Below are positions 43,120 through 53,190 of a stretch of DNA of 64,000 bases, in pieces; position 1 is the first letter of the stretch, and the number at the start of each line of letters is the position of its first letter. A model generated the notes under the pieces. It was not told where the DNA came from. It made no database searches and saw nothing but the letters and a program-made list of their open reading frames with translations. The position numbers were made by a program, and so were the translations under genes. The DNA comes from Pseudomonadota bacterium (GTDB lineage Bacteria; Pseudomonadota; Alphaproteobacteria; UBA828), in contig JAQBTG010000014.1 of assembly GCA_027624955.1 (NCBI GenBank), positions 19,773 to 83,772 on the forward strand, given 5' to 3'.

Positions 43120-44519
43120 CCAGCACGGCCAATTCAGCCGGCGCCCGCGCCGTTGAGAATATCTTGCATGGCTATAGCAATCTTCTGGCCCTGGAAAAGA
43201 CCCCACCGATTGTTGTCTCGGGCGGGCGCGGTGTGCATATTATCGACGAAGACGGCAAGGAATATATCGAAGGCGCCGCCGGAATGTGGTGCGCCTCGTT
43301 CGGCTTCAACGAGCCTGAACTGATCGATGCCGCGATCCAGCAATTCAAGAAGCTGCCCTATTATCACAGCCTGATAGACAAGACGACCGAGCCCATGGGC
43401 GAGTTGGCCGAGCGCCTGAAAGCGATAGCGCCGGTGCCGATGTCGAAAGTGTTCTTCGCCAATTCCGGCTCTGAGGCGAACGATACCGCCGTCAAGATGA
43501 TCTATTACTACAACAATGCGCGCGGCCGCCCGGAGAAGAAGAAAATCATCGGGCGCCAGTTCGGCTTCCACGGCGTCACCATGGCGGCAGCCAGCATTAC
43601 CGGCATCCCAGCCATGCATGCCGGCTTCGATCTGCCGCTGCCTAATTTCATGCACACCGAGTTTCCGCATTATTACCGCTACGGCCTGGACGGTGAATCG
43701 GAGGAACAGTTCGCCACCCGCCTGGCCGACAGCCTGGAAGCCATGATCCTCGAAGCGGGGCCGGAGACGGTCGCCGCTTTCTTCGCCGAGCCGGTGATGG
43801 GCGGTGGCGGTTGCGTCCCGCCGCCGGCGACCTATTTCGAGAAAATGCAGGCGGTGCTCAACAAATATGACGTGCTCATGGTCGCCGATGAGGTGATCAC
43901 CGGGTTCGGCCGCACCGGCAATATGTTCGGCTCTGATACCTACAACATCAAACCCGACATTATGACCCTGGCGAAAGGGCTATCCGGTGCCTATCAGCCG
44001 ATCTCGGCGGTTATGGTCACCGAGGATATCTACCGGGTGCTGCGCGATGAGAGCAACAAGATCGGCTTTTTCGGCCACGCCTTTACCACCACCGGCCATC
44101 CGGTGGCGGTCGCCGTCGCCAACCGCGCCCAGCAGCTCATGCAGGAGCGCGATATCGTCGGCCATGTCCGGCGAGTTGCACCGGCCTTGCAAAACGGCCT
44201 GGGGGCCTTTTCGGATCATCCGCTGGTTGGCAATGTGCGCGGCGTCGGCTTGATGGCGGCGATAGAATTGGTCGCCGACAAGCCCAGCAAACGCTCCTTC
44301 GATCCGGCCTTCAAGGTGAAGGATTTCCTCCGCATGCGCGCCCAGGAGCATGGCTTGATCATCCGCTCTGCGCTCTCCGGCGACAGCGTCGCGTTCTCGC
44401 CGCCCCTGATCATCACAGAGGACGAAATCGGCGAAATGATGCGGCGCTTTACGCTGGCGCTCGACGACACCACCCGCTGGATCGACGAAAACGGCTTCAG
44501 AGATAAAAAACCCGACTGA
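43116..44519 (+). CDS. Class III omega-aminotransferase (pyruvate-dependent type)
   Basis: 467 residues. VSGGRGVHIIDEDGKEYIEGAAGMWCASFGF, FFANSGSEANDTAVKMI, FHGVTMAAASITG, MVADEVITGFGRTGNMFG and the PLP lysine in IMTLAKGLSGAYQPISAVMV identify the omega-amino acid/pyruvate aminotransferase subgroup, which uses primary amines or beta/gamma-amino acids as donors. It is translationally coupled to the preceding aminotransferase, which suggests successive or alternative steps on one amino compound. The gene ends 27 bases before repeat A. Confidence 0.88.
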   Translation: MTSTANSAGARAVENILHGYSNLLALEKTPPIVVSGGRGVHIIDEDGKEYIEGAAGMWCASFGFNEPELIDAAIQQFKKLPYYHSLIDKTTEPMGELAERLKAIAPVPMSKVFFANSGSEANDTAVKMIYYYNNARGRPEKKKIIGRQFGFHGVTMAAASITGIPAMHAGFDLPLPNFMHTEFPHYYRYGLDGESEEQFATRLADSLEAMILEAGPETVAAFFAEPVMGGGGCVPPPATYFEKMQAVLNKYDVLMVADEVITGFGRTGNMFGSDTYNIKPDIMTLAKGLSGAYQPISAVMVTEDIYRVLRDESNKIGFFGHAFTTTGHPVAVAVANRAQQLMQERDIVGHVRRVAPALQNGLGAFSDHPLVGNVRGVGLMAAIELVADKPSKRSFDPAFKVKDFLRMRAQEHGLIIRSALSGDSVAFSPPLIITEDEIGEMMRRFTLALDDTTRWIDENGFRDKKPD

Positions 44520-44546
44520 GCGGGATTATTCTTGAGCGAGATTATC

Positions 44547-44653
44547 CTAGAGCATGTCAGGTTCGCTTGCGCTCACCCGGCACGCTCTATCTCTTTACAA
44601 TTGAAGCAAATGCGTCGTCGCAGGTGATTCCACCTGCTCGGGATTTGCTCTAG
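44547..44653 (-). repeat. Dispersed 107-bp MITE-like repeat, family A, copy 2
   Basis: Reverse complement of copy 1 (12803-12909) with one mismatch, flanked by CTAGAGCA terminal inverted repeats. It also lies between two convergent genes. Its right end, CTAG, supplies the TAG stop codon of the minus-strand dehydratase, exactly as the same end of copy 1 does for uppP. Confidence 0.88.
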
Positions 44654-46374
44654 TGTGATTCTCTCGGCACCGCAGCGCCACGCTGGCCGACGAGGAAATC
44701 GAGATCGACGCCTTCATCGGCCTGTAACACATGGTCGAAATAGAGCCGCTGATAGCCGCCGGTCATGGGCGGCTCGGGCGCCGACCAGGCTTCACGCCGG
44801 CGCGCCAGTTCTTCGTCGGAAACGTCAAGATGGAGGCGCCGCCCGGCAACGTCGAGGGTAATCATATCACCGTCTTGAACCAGCGCCAGCGGCCCACCGG
44901 CCGCCGCCTCCGGCGCGGTGTGCAGCACCACGGTGCCGTACGCCGTGCCCGACATGCGCGCATCCGAGACCCGCACCATGTCCTTGATCCCCTTTGCCAA
45001 TATTTTCGATGGCAGGCTCATATTGCCGACCTCGGCCATGCCGGGATAGCCCTTCGGCCCGCAATTCTTCAGCACCAGCACGCAGGTTTCATCGACATCG
45101 AGATCGGGGTCATCGATGCGCGCCTTGTAGTGATCGATATCCTCGAACACCACGGCGCGCCCGGTATGCTGCATCAGTTCCGGCGTCGCGGCGGAAGGCT
45201 TCAGCACCGCGCCGCGCGGCGCCAAATTGCCGCGCAATACGGCGATGCCGCCATTTTCTGTCAGCGGATTGTCGAGGCTGCGGATCACGTCACTATTGTG
45301 GCACGGCGCGTCTGCGCTGTTCTCCCACAGCGTGCGGCCATTCACCGTGAGCGCATCCTTGTGGATGAAATCGCCGAGCGCTCGAATCACCGCCGGCAGC
45401 CCGCCGGCATAATAGAAATCCTCCATCAGAAACCGTCCCGACGGCATGAGATCGACGATGGTCGGAATATCGCGCCCAAGACTGTCCCAATCGTCGAGCC
45501 CGAATTCCACGCCGATGCGGCCGGCGATGGCGATCAGATGCACCACCGCATTGGTCGAGCCGCCGATCGCGCCGTTGATGCGCACCGCATTTTCAAATGC
45601 CTGGCGCGTCAGAATTTGGCTGATGCGAAGGTCCTCGTGCACCATGTCGACGATGCGCCGCCCGGCCTGTTGCGCCAACACGTTGCGCCGAGAATCAACC
45701 GCCGGAATGGCGGCATTATGTGGCAACGCCATGCCGAGTGCTTCGGCCATGCTGGCCATGGTCGAGGCTGTGCCCATGGTCATGCAATGGCCGGGGCTGC
45801 GCGACATGCCGGCTTCGGCATCCATGAAATCAGCGAGCGACATCTCGCCCGCCTTCACCGCTTCCGAATAGCGGAACACATCGGTGCCCGAGCCAACCTG
45901 TTTGCCGGCAACGCGCCCGCTCAGCATCGGCCCGCCCGAGACCACCAGGGTCGGTAGATCGCAGCTTGCCGCGCCCATCAGCAGTGCCGGCGTGGTCTTG
46001 TCGCAGCCGACCAGGAGGATGACGCCGTCTATCGGATTGGCGCGGATCGATTCCTCGGTATCCATACTGGCGAGGTTGCGGAACAGCATCGCGGTCGGGC
46101 GCAGGTTGGATTCGCCGAGCGACATCACCGGAAATTCCAACGGCAGGCCGCCAGCCTCATACACGCCGCGTTTCACCCGCTCGGCCAAGCCACGGAAATG
46201 CGCGTTGCATGGCGTCAGTTCCGAGAACGTGTTGCAAATGCCGATCACCGGGCGGCCGTCAAACGAATCCGCCGGAATGCCCTGGTTCTTCATCCAGCTA
46301 CGATGCAGGAAGCCGTCTTTGTCGGCCTTGCCGAACCAGGCCTGTGAGCGCAGCGGGGCCTTCTTGCTTGCCAT
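44650..46374 (-). CDS. IlvD/Edd family dehydratase, L-arabinonate dehydratase-like
   Basis: This 574-residue Fe-S dehydratase has cluster cysteines in NTFSELTPCN, LLVGCDKTTP and SPGHCMTMGTASTMASMAEALGMA. The start (LRSQAWFGKADKDGFLHRSWMKNQG) and RPTAMLFRNLASM place it in the sugar-acid branch (arabinonate, xylonate, galactonate) rather than the branched-chain IlvD branch. It should convert an aldonic acid to a 2-keto-3-deoxy acid. The ATG at 46374 was chosen over a TTG at 46383. It lies five bases after the class IV aminotransferase gene. Its stop codon lies in repeat A. Confidence 0.87.
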   Translation of the reverse strand: MASKKAPLRSQAWFGKADKDGFLHRSWMKNQGIPADSFDGRPVIGICNTFSELTPCNAHFRGLAERVKRGVYEAGGLPLEFPVMSLGESNLRPTAMLFRNLASMDTEESIRANPIDGVILLVGCDKTTPALLMGAASCDLPTLVVSGGPMLSGRVAGKQVGSGTDVFRYSEAVKAGEMSLADFMDAEAGMSRSPGHCMTMGTASTMASMAEALGMALPHNAAIPAVDSRRNVLAQQAGRRIVDMVHEDLRISQILTRQAFENAVRINGAIGGSTNAVVHLIAIAGRIGVEFGLDDWDSLGRDIPTIVDLMPSGRFLMEDFYYAGGLPAVIRALGDFIHKDALTVNGRTLWENSADAPCHNSDVIRSLDNPLTENGGIAVLRGNLAPRGAVLKPSAATPELMQHTGRAVVFEDIDHYKARIDDPDLDVDETCVLVLKNCGPKGYPGMAEVGNMSLPSKILAKGIKDMVRVSDARMSGTAYGTVVLHTAPEAAAGGPLALVQDGDMITLDVAGRRLHLDVSDEELARRREAWSAPEPPMTGGYQRLYFDHVLQADEGVDLDFLVGQRGAAVPRESH

Positions 46375-46379
46375 GCGCG

Positions 46380-47306
46380 TCAATCCAGATGCTTGAGATA
46401 TTGGCCGACGAAATCATGATCGACGAATTTAATGTAGTCGTCGGTCAGGCGCTTGGTGATCGGGCCGGGGATCGTGCCATCGCCCACTTGGATGCCGTTA
46501 AAGCTCTGCACGGGCACGATACAAAAGCTGGTCGAGGTGATGAACGCCTCATCTGCCGTATAGGCGTCATAGAGATCAAGGCCGGTGCGCACCACTTTGA
46601 TGCCCGCGGCCTCGGCCAGATCAATCGCCGTTTGGCGGCTCACCCCGCACAGCACATAGCGGTCTTCGGGCGTATAGATTACACCGTCATCGACCAGGAA
46701 TATGTTTGAGCCCACGCCCTCACAAAGATTGCCGTTCACGTCGAGCAAGATCGCCCAGGCGTTGGCGTTCAGCCGACGCACTTCGTCATGGGCGATCATC
46801 AAATTCATGTAATTATGGGTCTTGGCCCTGGGCGTCAGCGAATCGGGCGAGGTGCGGCGCAGCGACGGTATCTGTACTTCCATGCCGTCGCGGAAATAAT
46901 GCGCCCGCGCCTTGAACGGCAGCGGCGTACATTCGACGATCACCGTGGCGCCAGAAGTTTCGTGAATGTCACCGCCCACTGGCTCGACGCCGCGCGACAC
47001 GCGCTGACCGACCCAATAATCCTCGCCTTCATTGAGCAGATGGAGATTGCGCGCCAACACCTCCTCGCTAATTTCCTTCATTTTTTCGATGCTCATGCCG
47101 GGGTCCATCTGAAGATATTTGAGCGATTTATAAAATCGCTTCAGATGCTCATCGAGCTTGAAAATGCGATGGCCAAACGTGCGCGTCATATCGAACGCAC
47201 CATCGCCATATTTGAAGCTGCGATCGCGGAACGAGACCATGGCGCGGCTTTCCGGCACGATCTCTCCGTTGATGTAGACGACCCGTTCGTTGGCCAAGTC
47301 CGTCAT
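46380..47306 (-). CDS. Class IV (branched-chain/D-amino acid type) aminotransferase
   Basis: 308-residue PLP enzyme of fold type IV. SFRDRSFKYGDGAFDMTRTFGHRIFKLDEHLKRF is the N-terminal signature. The PLP lysine is in LTPRAKTHNYMNLMIA, and the cofactor-phosphate segment is ILLDVNGNLCEGVGSNIFLVDDGVIYTP. ITSTSFCIVPV is near the C-terminus. It could act on branched-chain amino acids, D-amino acids or (R)-amines; the context of other amine enzymes favours catabolism. AGAGGA ribosome-binding site. First-half partner of the dehydratase gene in a two-gene run. Confidence 0.85.
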   Translation of the reverse strand: MTDLANERVVYINGEIVPESRAMVSFRDRSFKYGDGAFDMTRTFGHRIFKLDEHLKRFYKSLKYLQMDPGMSIEKMKEISEEVLARNLHLLNEGEDYWVGQRVSRGVEPVGGDIHETSGATVIVECTPLPFKARAHYFRDGMEVQIPSLRRTSPDSLTPRAKTHNYMNLMIAHDEVRRLNANAWAILLDVNGNLCEGVGSNIFLVDDGVIYTPEDRYVLCGVSRQTAIDLAEAAGIKVVRTGLDLYDAYTADEAFITSTSFCIVPVQSFNGIQVGDGTIPGPITKRLTDDYIKFVDHDFVGQYLKHLD

Positions 47307-47332
47307 GTCATATTCCTCTGCGGGTTTTCCGT

Positions 47333-49027
47333 TTAATCCAACTTGACGCCGTAGTCGCGGCGCGCACCTTCTGGCGTGATATAGCCTTCACGTAAATCTT
47401 CCTCAATCATTTCGGGCAGCCGGTCCTCGGGCGGGCCATAGCCGCCGCCGCCTGACACACTAAGACGCACCCGGTCGCCTGGCTTGAGGGTGATATTGGA
47501 ATATTTGCTGCTCGACACCTTGCCATACGCCTCTGTCACCGGGCGCCAATCCGTCCGATCCTTATTCTGGATCAGCGTCGCGCCGTTGCCGCCCTCCTTG
47601 CCGCCGAATAGCGCCCAGGTTTTGATCCGGTGGCGGTCGGTGCATTGGCTCGCAGTGATATCGGTGGTCGTCGCCCGCAACGTCTTGTGATAGCCGAGGC
47701 CGCCGCGATAGGCACCAGCGCCGCCTGAATCCGGCGTCATGACGAAATCCTCGACATGGAAGGGAAAGCGCGTCTCGAACACTTCGACCGGATTAAAGCG
47801 GCAATTTCCATTGATGGCGATGACGCAATCATTGCCGTCGGCATAGCTGCGCCCGCCCCAGCCGCCGGACATCAAATCATAGCAGGCAAAATATTCGTCA
47901 TGCTCGGGGTGGAAGCCGCCAAACACGAAATTTCCTCCCGTGCCGCTTTCCGACGCCATGGCGCGCTCCGGCATGCATTGCGCCAGCGCGCCGATGACGA
48001 TTGCCGCCAAGCGCGGATGGGTCTCCGTGTTGCCGGCAACTTCGGGCGCCGGATAATCGACGTTGGTCACCGTGCCGGGTTTGGCGACGATGCGGATCGG
48101 GCGGAAGCAGCCGCCATTCTTCGGGATCGATGGATCGGTCATATGGAACATAGCGTTATACGTCGCGCTCCAGGTGACACCGAGCGTGGCATTGATTGGC
48201 CCGCGTGCCTGAGCGGCACTGCCGCTGAAATCAGCCACCACCTCATCGCCCTGCACAAAGACATCGACATGTAGCAGATAGGGTTTGTCCTCAATGCCGT
48301 CATTCTCGACGCTGTCTTCGAAGCTGTAATGGCCATCCGGAAAGGCGGATATTTCGGCGCGCATGCGACGCTCGGAATATTCCATCAAATCATGGCATGT
48401 CGCCTTGAAGGTTTCTTCGCCGTATTTTGCCAGCAGCTCCGTCACGCGCCGCTCGCCAAGGTCCAACACGCCGATCATTGCGCGCAGGTCGCCATAATTG
48501 TGCCGCGGCGTGCGCACATTGGCCAGCATCAGCTTCCACACCGCATCGACATCCTTGCCGGCCTTTTTTATTTTGACCGGCGGCACTCTTAGGCCCTCAT
48601 GGAAAATCTCCGTCGCCTCGCCAGCGAAGCCGCCCGGCACCATGCCGCCGACTTCTGCGATATGGCCGATACACACGAGATATCCGAGCGCCTTGCCGTT
48701 GTGGAAAAACGGTTTGAACAATGTGTGCTCCGGCACATGCAACCCGCCCCGATAGGGATCGTTATGAATAATGACATCGCCTTCATCGAGCGTATTGATG
48801 GGAAATTCCTGAGCGCAGGTTTTGATCAGCAGCGGCATACCACCGATCTGCGCTGGGCAGAATTCGGCCACCGCGATCATGTCGCCGTTGGTATCGGCGA
48901 GCGCACAGGTAAAATCCAAACCCTCGTTAAAGATCGTCGAATATGAGGTTTTCATCAGCGAGATGCCCATCTCGCGGCAGATCGACACCATGGTGGAATC
49001 GAGAATGTTCATCGTCACCATGTCCAT
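47333..49027 (-). CDS. Hydantoinase B/oxoprolinase family protein
   Basis: 564 residues of the HyuB family: LKTSYSTIFNEGLDFTCALADTNGDMIA, GDVIIHNDPYRGGLHVPEHTLFKPFF, GYLVCIGHIAEVGGMVPGGF, NATLGVTWSATYNAMFHMTDP and a Gly-rich end (SVSGGGGYGPPEDR). HyuA and HyuB normally act together in ATP-dependent opening of hydantoin or lactam rings; no hyuA is present in this window. AAAGGA ribosome-binding site for the ATG at 49027. It heads the leftward HyuB-aminotransferase-dehydratase group. Confidence 0.87.
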   Translation of the reverse strand: MDMVTMNILDSTMVSICREMGISLMKTSYSTIFNEGLDFTCALADTNGDMIAVAEFCPAQIGGMPLLIKTCAQEFPINTLDEGDVIIHNDPYRGGLHVPEHTLFKPFFHNGKALGYLVCIGHIAEVGGMVPGGFAGEATEIFHEGLRVPPVKIKKAGKDVDAVWKLMLANVRTPRHNYGDLRAMIGVLDLGERRVTELLAKYGEETFKATCHDLMEYSERRMRAEISAFPDGHYSFEDSVENDGIEDKPYLLHVDVFVQGDEVVADFSGSAAQARGPINATLGVTWSATYNAMFHMTDPSIPKNGGCFRPIRIVAKPGTVTNVDYPAPEVAGNTETHPRLAAIVIGALAQCMPERAMASESGTGGNFVFGGFHPEHDEYFACYDLMSGGWGGRSYADGNDCVIAINGNCRFNPVEVFETRFPFHVEDFVMTPDSGGAGAYRGGLGYHKTLRATTTDITASQCTDRHRIKTWALFGGKEGGNGATLIQNKDRTDWRPVTEAYGKVSSSKYSNITLKPGDRVRLSVSGGGGYGPPEDRLPEMIEEDLREGYITPEGARRDYGVKLD

Positions 49028-49081
49028 GGCTAGATCCTTTTTGTAATGCCCCTCAAACGCCGGGCGGCGGCATCCGCCCGC

Positions 49082-49204
49082 TTATTTGTTGTTCCCTTAA
49101 GCGCCGGGCGGACGCCTCCGCGTCCTTGGCTTGGGGCTACCTCGTATTAACTCGGGCGCGTGGTCACGCTTTCAGAATGCATTACGCATTCTGGTTGGTG
49201 GTTC
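49082..49204 (+). repeat. Dispersed structured repeat, family B, copy 2
   Basis: Same orientation and block order as 2330-2442. Hairpin 1 (49158-49169) pairs GCGT with ACGC around GGTC. Hairpin 2 (49173-49193) pairs CAGAATGC with GCATTCTG around five bases. Both stems differ from copy 1 by paired substitutions. A partial extra block (AAACGCCGGGCGG) lies just upstream at about 49055. The copy lies in the divergent region between hyuB and an SDR gene. Confidence 0.7.
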
Positions 49205-49217
49205 CTTCTGACAAATC

Positions 49218-49245
49218 TGAGATGCCATGTTTGAGATGCCATGTT
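49218..49245 (+). repeat. Two tandem copies of a 14-bp unit
   Basis: TGAGATGCCATGTT occurs twice without a gap, about 80 bases before the SDR start at 49325, next to repeat B. It may be a regulator site or slippage product. Confidence 0.55.
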
Positions 49246-49321
49246 ATGGAGGCCCATCCGCCTGTGCAACGCGGATATGGGGCGCTTTTGCGCCGGCGGT
49301 CCTAAAAAAAGAAAAGAGTGA

Positions 49322-50068
<747 letters not shown>

Positions 50069-50080
50069 GCGCGTGCTTGC

Positions 50081-50929
50081 TTACGCGTGCCCGATAGAAA
50101 AGTCGTTGCCGCCATGGCGGTCATTGCCACGCGCCAGCCAGATCGGCCGTTCGGCGAAATTGGCGTAGCGCGGATCGCCGTCTCCGGCACTTCTGCCACC
50201 GCCGCGGTCGAATAGCGCCGTCGCCGGCATGTAGCGGATGGCGAGCCCGGCGCGGCGCCGGCCCGATCGATTTGGTGCCGAGCCATGTGCGAGATAAATA
50301 TCGTGCAGTGAAAACTGCCCCGGCTCCAGCTCGATACTCACCGCCCGCTCGGCGTTGAATTGGTCCGCGTCGAGCACTTCGTATAGCGCCAACGCCGGGT
50401 CTGTATCTTCGTGATGGCGAAACAGGGTGCGTTCCGCGTGCGAGCCGGGAATCACGCGCATGCAGCCATTCTCTCTGTCCGCCTTGTCGATCGCCAACCA
50501 GATGGTGCAAGTCGCGAGCGGACGGAACGGCCAGAAATGCCCATCCTGGTGCCACGGAACCTCGCGGCCCGTGGCGCCGAGTTTGCAAAACAGGTGGCAA
50601 CCCCAAAGGATGATATCCGGGCCGATGACCTGCTCGACCAAGCCGAGCAGCGCCACATCGAGGGCAAGGTCGAGAAAGGCCTGATGGCCGCGCCGGTTCT
50701 CCGCCTTGTTGTCGACGATATGGACGGACATCAGTGATTCGGGCGGCACATGCGGATTGGCTTCGAGTAAATAGCTAACCGCCTCGTCGAGCACCGCCAT
50801 CTGTTCCGCGCCCATGTGAAGGGCAGGGATGACATAGCCGTCGCGGTGATAGGCGCTGATCTCGTCCGCAGTGAGAAGGCTTCCGCCAGTCATCGGCGTC
50901 GATGAATTCATCTGCTGATTCGTCTCCAT
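50081..50929 (-). CDS. Phytanoyl-CoA dioxygenase (PhyH) family protein
   Basis: 282-residue Fe(II)/2-oxoglutarate-dependent oxygenase. The metal ligands are His and Asp in VPWHQDGHFWPF and the distal His in HDIYLAHGSAPNRSGRRRAGLAIRYMP, whose Arg binds 2-oxoglutarate. The N-terminal YHRDGYVI motif is typical. GCMRVIPGSH precedes the last iron ligand. Substrate unknown; family members hydroxylate phytanoyl-CoA, ectoine or many small acids. Start uncertain: an ATG at 50911 is also possible. Convergent with the SDR gene, 12 bases apart. Confidence 0.87.
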   Translation of the reverse strand: METNQQMNSSTPMTGGSLLTADEISAYHRDGYVIPALHMGAEQMAVLDEAVSYLLEANPHVPPESLMSVHIVDNKAENRRGHQAFLDLALDVALLGLVEQVIGPDIILWGCHLFCKLGATGREVPWHQDGHFWPFRPLATCTIWLAIDKADRENGCMRVIPGSHAERTLFRHHEDTDPALALYEVLDADQFNAERAVSIELEPGQFSLHDIYLAHGSAPNRSGRRRAGLAIRYMPATALFDRGGGRSAGDGDPRYANFAERPIWLARGNDRHGGNDFSIGHA

Positions 50930-51069
50930 CCCTTTTCACCGGTGCGGCGATTTAATCACCCGCCGCTCACCCGTGCAATTGGACCGCAGTTTGCGAGTGC
51001 GACGGCGGCTTGAATCGGGTTCAATGAATGCCGCCGCAACCGCCGCAAGGAACGCAGGTCTCCGCCATT

Positions 51070-51963
51070 ATGACATCACCCCCCACCGCGGGCGGCGGAT
51101 CCCAGCTTCGCGCCATTTTCTATATGTGCCTGGCGACAGTGCTGTTGTTTCCGATGCTCAACGCCACGGTAAAATATCTCGGCCCCGATTATTCCGTGTG
51201 GCAGATCATCTGGGTGCGCTCGATCATGCATATCGTCGTCATGTTGGCGTTGTGCGCGCCGGGGTACGGTTTGGTGCGCATCTTCACCACCACCCGGCCG
51301 CTTCTGCAATTGACCCGTTCGGCGCTACAGGTCGGCGCCATGTTCTTTTTTATGACCGCGCTCCAGGTGCTGCCGCTCGCCACCGTCACGTCGATCACCT
51401 TTACCGCCGCTTTCATGGTGGTGATGTTCTCCATCCCCCTGCTCGGCGAGCGCGTTGGCATTCGGCGCTGGATCGCGGTGCTGGTTGGCTTCGGCGGCGC
51501 CATGGTAATTATTCGGCCCGGCGGCGACATCGCGGCGGTACCCAGTTTGATGGCGCTCGGTGCGGCATTCTGCTACGCCATTTTTCAGATATTAACGCGC
51601 AAGCTCGCGCCGCACGACGATAGCCGCACCACCGCAGTCTACACCGTGGTGGTCACGCTGACCGTCTCGTCGGCGATTGCGCCGTTTGGGTTTACCTTTC
51701 CCGAAGACAGCGCCACCTGGCTGTTGTTCCTGGCGCTCGGCGTGTTCGGCGGGATTTCGCATTTCTTTCTGATCAAGGCCTATGAGACCGGTCAGGCTTC
51801 GGTGCTGTCGCCCTTCGATTACGGGCAGCTTGTCGGCGCAACGCTGCTGGGCTATCTCATCTGGGGTGATTTTCCCGACGGCTGGACGTGGGTCGGGGTG
51901 GCTATCATTATCACCTCGGGCGTCTATATTGCCCACCGCGAAGCGCGGCGGAAGTTGTCATAA
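51070..51963 (+). CDS. EamA/DMT family transporter
   Basis: 297 residues with about ten predicted membrane helices in two EamA repeats (FYMCLATVLLFPMLNATVKYL; SLMALGAAFCYAIFQILTRKL). Conserved short segments are FMTALQVLPLATVTSITFTAAF and the mirrored KAYETGQASVLSPFDYGQLVGATLLGYLIWGDFP. The family includes exporters of amino acids and metabolites. The gene directly precedes an amidase and an RraA-like gene in the same direction (20- and 16-base gaps), probably one operon. Start placed at 51070; the frame begins at 51028. Confidence 0.85.
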   Translation: MTSPPTAGGGSQLRAIFYMCLATVLLFPMLNATVKYLGPDYSVWQIIWVRSIMHIVVMLALCAPGYGLVRIFTTTRPLLQLTRSALQVGAMFFFMTALQVLPLATVTSITFTAAFMVVMFSIPLLGERVGIRRWIAVLVGFGGAMVIIRPGGDIAAVPSLMALGAAFCYAIFQILTRKLAPHDDSRTTAVYTVVVTLTVSSAIAPFGFTFPEDSATWLLFLALGVFGGISHFFLIKAYETGQASVLSPFDYGQLVGATLLGYLIWGDFPDGWTWVGVAIIITSGVYIAHREARRKLS

Positions 51964-51983
51964 GAGGAAGCGGAACCTCGGCC

Positions 51984-53174
51984 ATGAAAACGGATGTTTT
52001 GCACGAACCCCTCGGCGCTTTTTGCCGCGAAACCCATGTGGCGCTTAACGGCGCCAAGTCGGGGCCGCTAAGTGGCCTCGATTTTGGCGCCAAAGACGTG
52101 TTCGACGTCGCCGGCCATAAGAGCGCCTGCGGCAGCCCCGATTGGCTCGCCAGCCATGCGCCGGCCGAGACAACGGCGTCCACCCTGCAAACCTTGTTGG
52201 ATGCCGGCGCCGATCTCATCGGCAAGACCCACACCGACGAAATCACCTATAGCCTGATGGGCGAAAACGCGCATTACGGCACGCCGGTCAATGTCAACGC
52301 GGTGGGCCGTATTCCCGGGGGCTCGTCGAGCGGCTCGGCGGCGGCGGTGGCCGGCAGTCTCGTCGATTTCGCCGTCGGTACGGATTGCGGCGGCTCGGTG
52401 CGCTTGCCGGCATCTTTTTGTGGCATTTATGGCTTTCGCCCAAGCCATGGTCGCATCGCGCTCGACGGCTGCATGCCGTTGGCATCGAGCTTCGACACCT
52501 TCGGCTGGTTCGCGCGCGATGCGGGAACGCTGGCGCGCGTCGGTGAGGTGCTGCTTGAGGAAACGCCGCGTGCCATGCGCCCGAAACAGCTGCTCATCGC
52601 AACCGATGGCTTCGAGTCCGCCGGACCCGATGTGGCGGCGGCGCTCACCGGTGCAGTGGATCGGGTGCGGACGTTGATCGGCAATGATCAGCCGGCGGTC
52701 ATCGCTGGCGACGGGCTCGCCGCTTGTTTCGCGATCTTTCGCACACTGCAAGGTGCGGAGATCTGGGCCAACCATAAGGAATGGGTCGAACGCACGCGGC
52801 CGAGCTTCGGCCCCGGTGTCCGCGAGCGTTTCGCATGGGCGTCGACGGTATCCGAAGCTGATGTGGCGATGGCCAAGAAACGCCGCGAATTGTTTTCCGA
52901 GCGGGTATACAATTTGCTGTCCGATGGCTCGGTGTTGTGCCTGCCGACGTCGCCCGGCATCGCGCCGAAGCGCGGCGCCGCGGGGGCCGAGTTGGATGAT
53001 TTCAGGGGTCGGGCGATGGCTCTTTTATGTGCCGCTGGCCTGGCAGGATTGCCGCAAATATCGCTGCCGCTGGCCAGCCTCGATAATTGCCCCCTCGGGC
53101 TGTCGCTCGTGGGGCGTCGCGGCTCTGATATGGAACTGCTCACACTGGCCGAGGATTTGGCCGCCGAACTCTGA
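51984..53174 (+). CDS. Amidase (amidase signature family)
   Basis: 396 residues. The Ser-cisSer-Lys machinery is present: Lys in LDFGAKDVFDV, cis-Ser in GGSSSGSAAAVA, nucleophile Ser in DCGGSVRLPASFCG. GRIPGGSSSGS and PSHGRIALDGCMPLASSFDTFG are the usual flanks. The size fits the short AtzF/glutamyl-tRNA amidotransferase A-like amidases; here gatB and gatC are absent, so a role in amide catabolism is more likely. GAGGAAG ribosome-binding site. The start at 51984 removes an overlap with the transporter gene. Confidence 0.87.
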   Translation: MKTDVLHEPLGAFCRETHVALNGAKSGPLSGLDFGAKDVFDVAGHKSACGSPDWLASHAPAETTASTLQTLLDAGADLIGKTHTDEITYSLMGENAHYGTPVNVNAVGRIPGGSSSGSAAAVAGSLVDFAVGTDCGGSVRLPASFCGIYGFRPSHGRIALDGCMPLASSFDTFGWFARDAGTLARVGEVLLEETPRAMRPKQLLIATDGFESAGPDVAAALTGAVDRVRTLIGNDQPAVIAGDGLAACFAIFRTLQGAEIWANHKEWVERTRPSFGPGVRERFAWASTVSEADVAMAKKRRELFSERVYNLLSDGSVLCLPTSPGIAPKRGAAGAELDDFRGRAMALLCAAGLAGLPQISLPLASLDNCPLGLSLVGRRGSDMELLTLAEDLAAEL

Positions 53175-53190
53175 TTGGGAGATAATATTA

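Noticed and set aside
44731..45957. 408-codon plus-strand frame inside the dehydratase gene
   Set aside because: Antisense shadow: His/Arg-rich, no ribosome-binding site, no domain.
52684..53190. Long upstream extension of the RraA-like frame
   Set aside because: Lies within the amidase gene in another frame; the ribosome-binding site and family start are at 53191.
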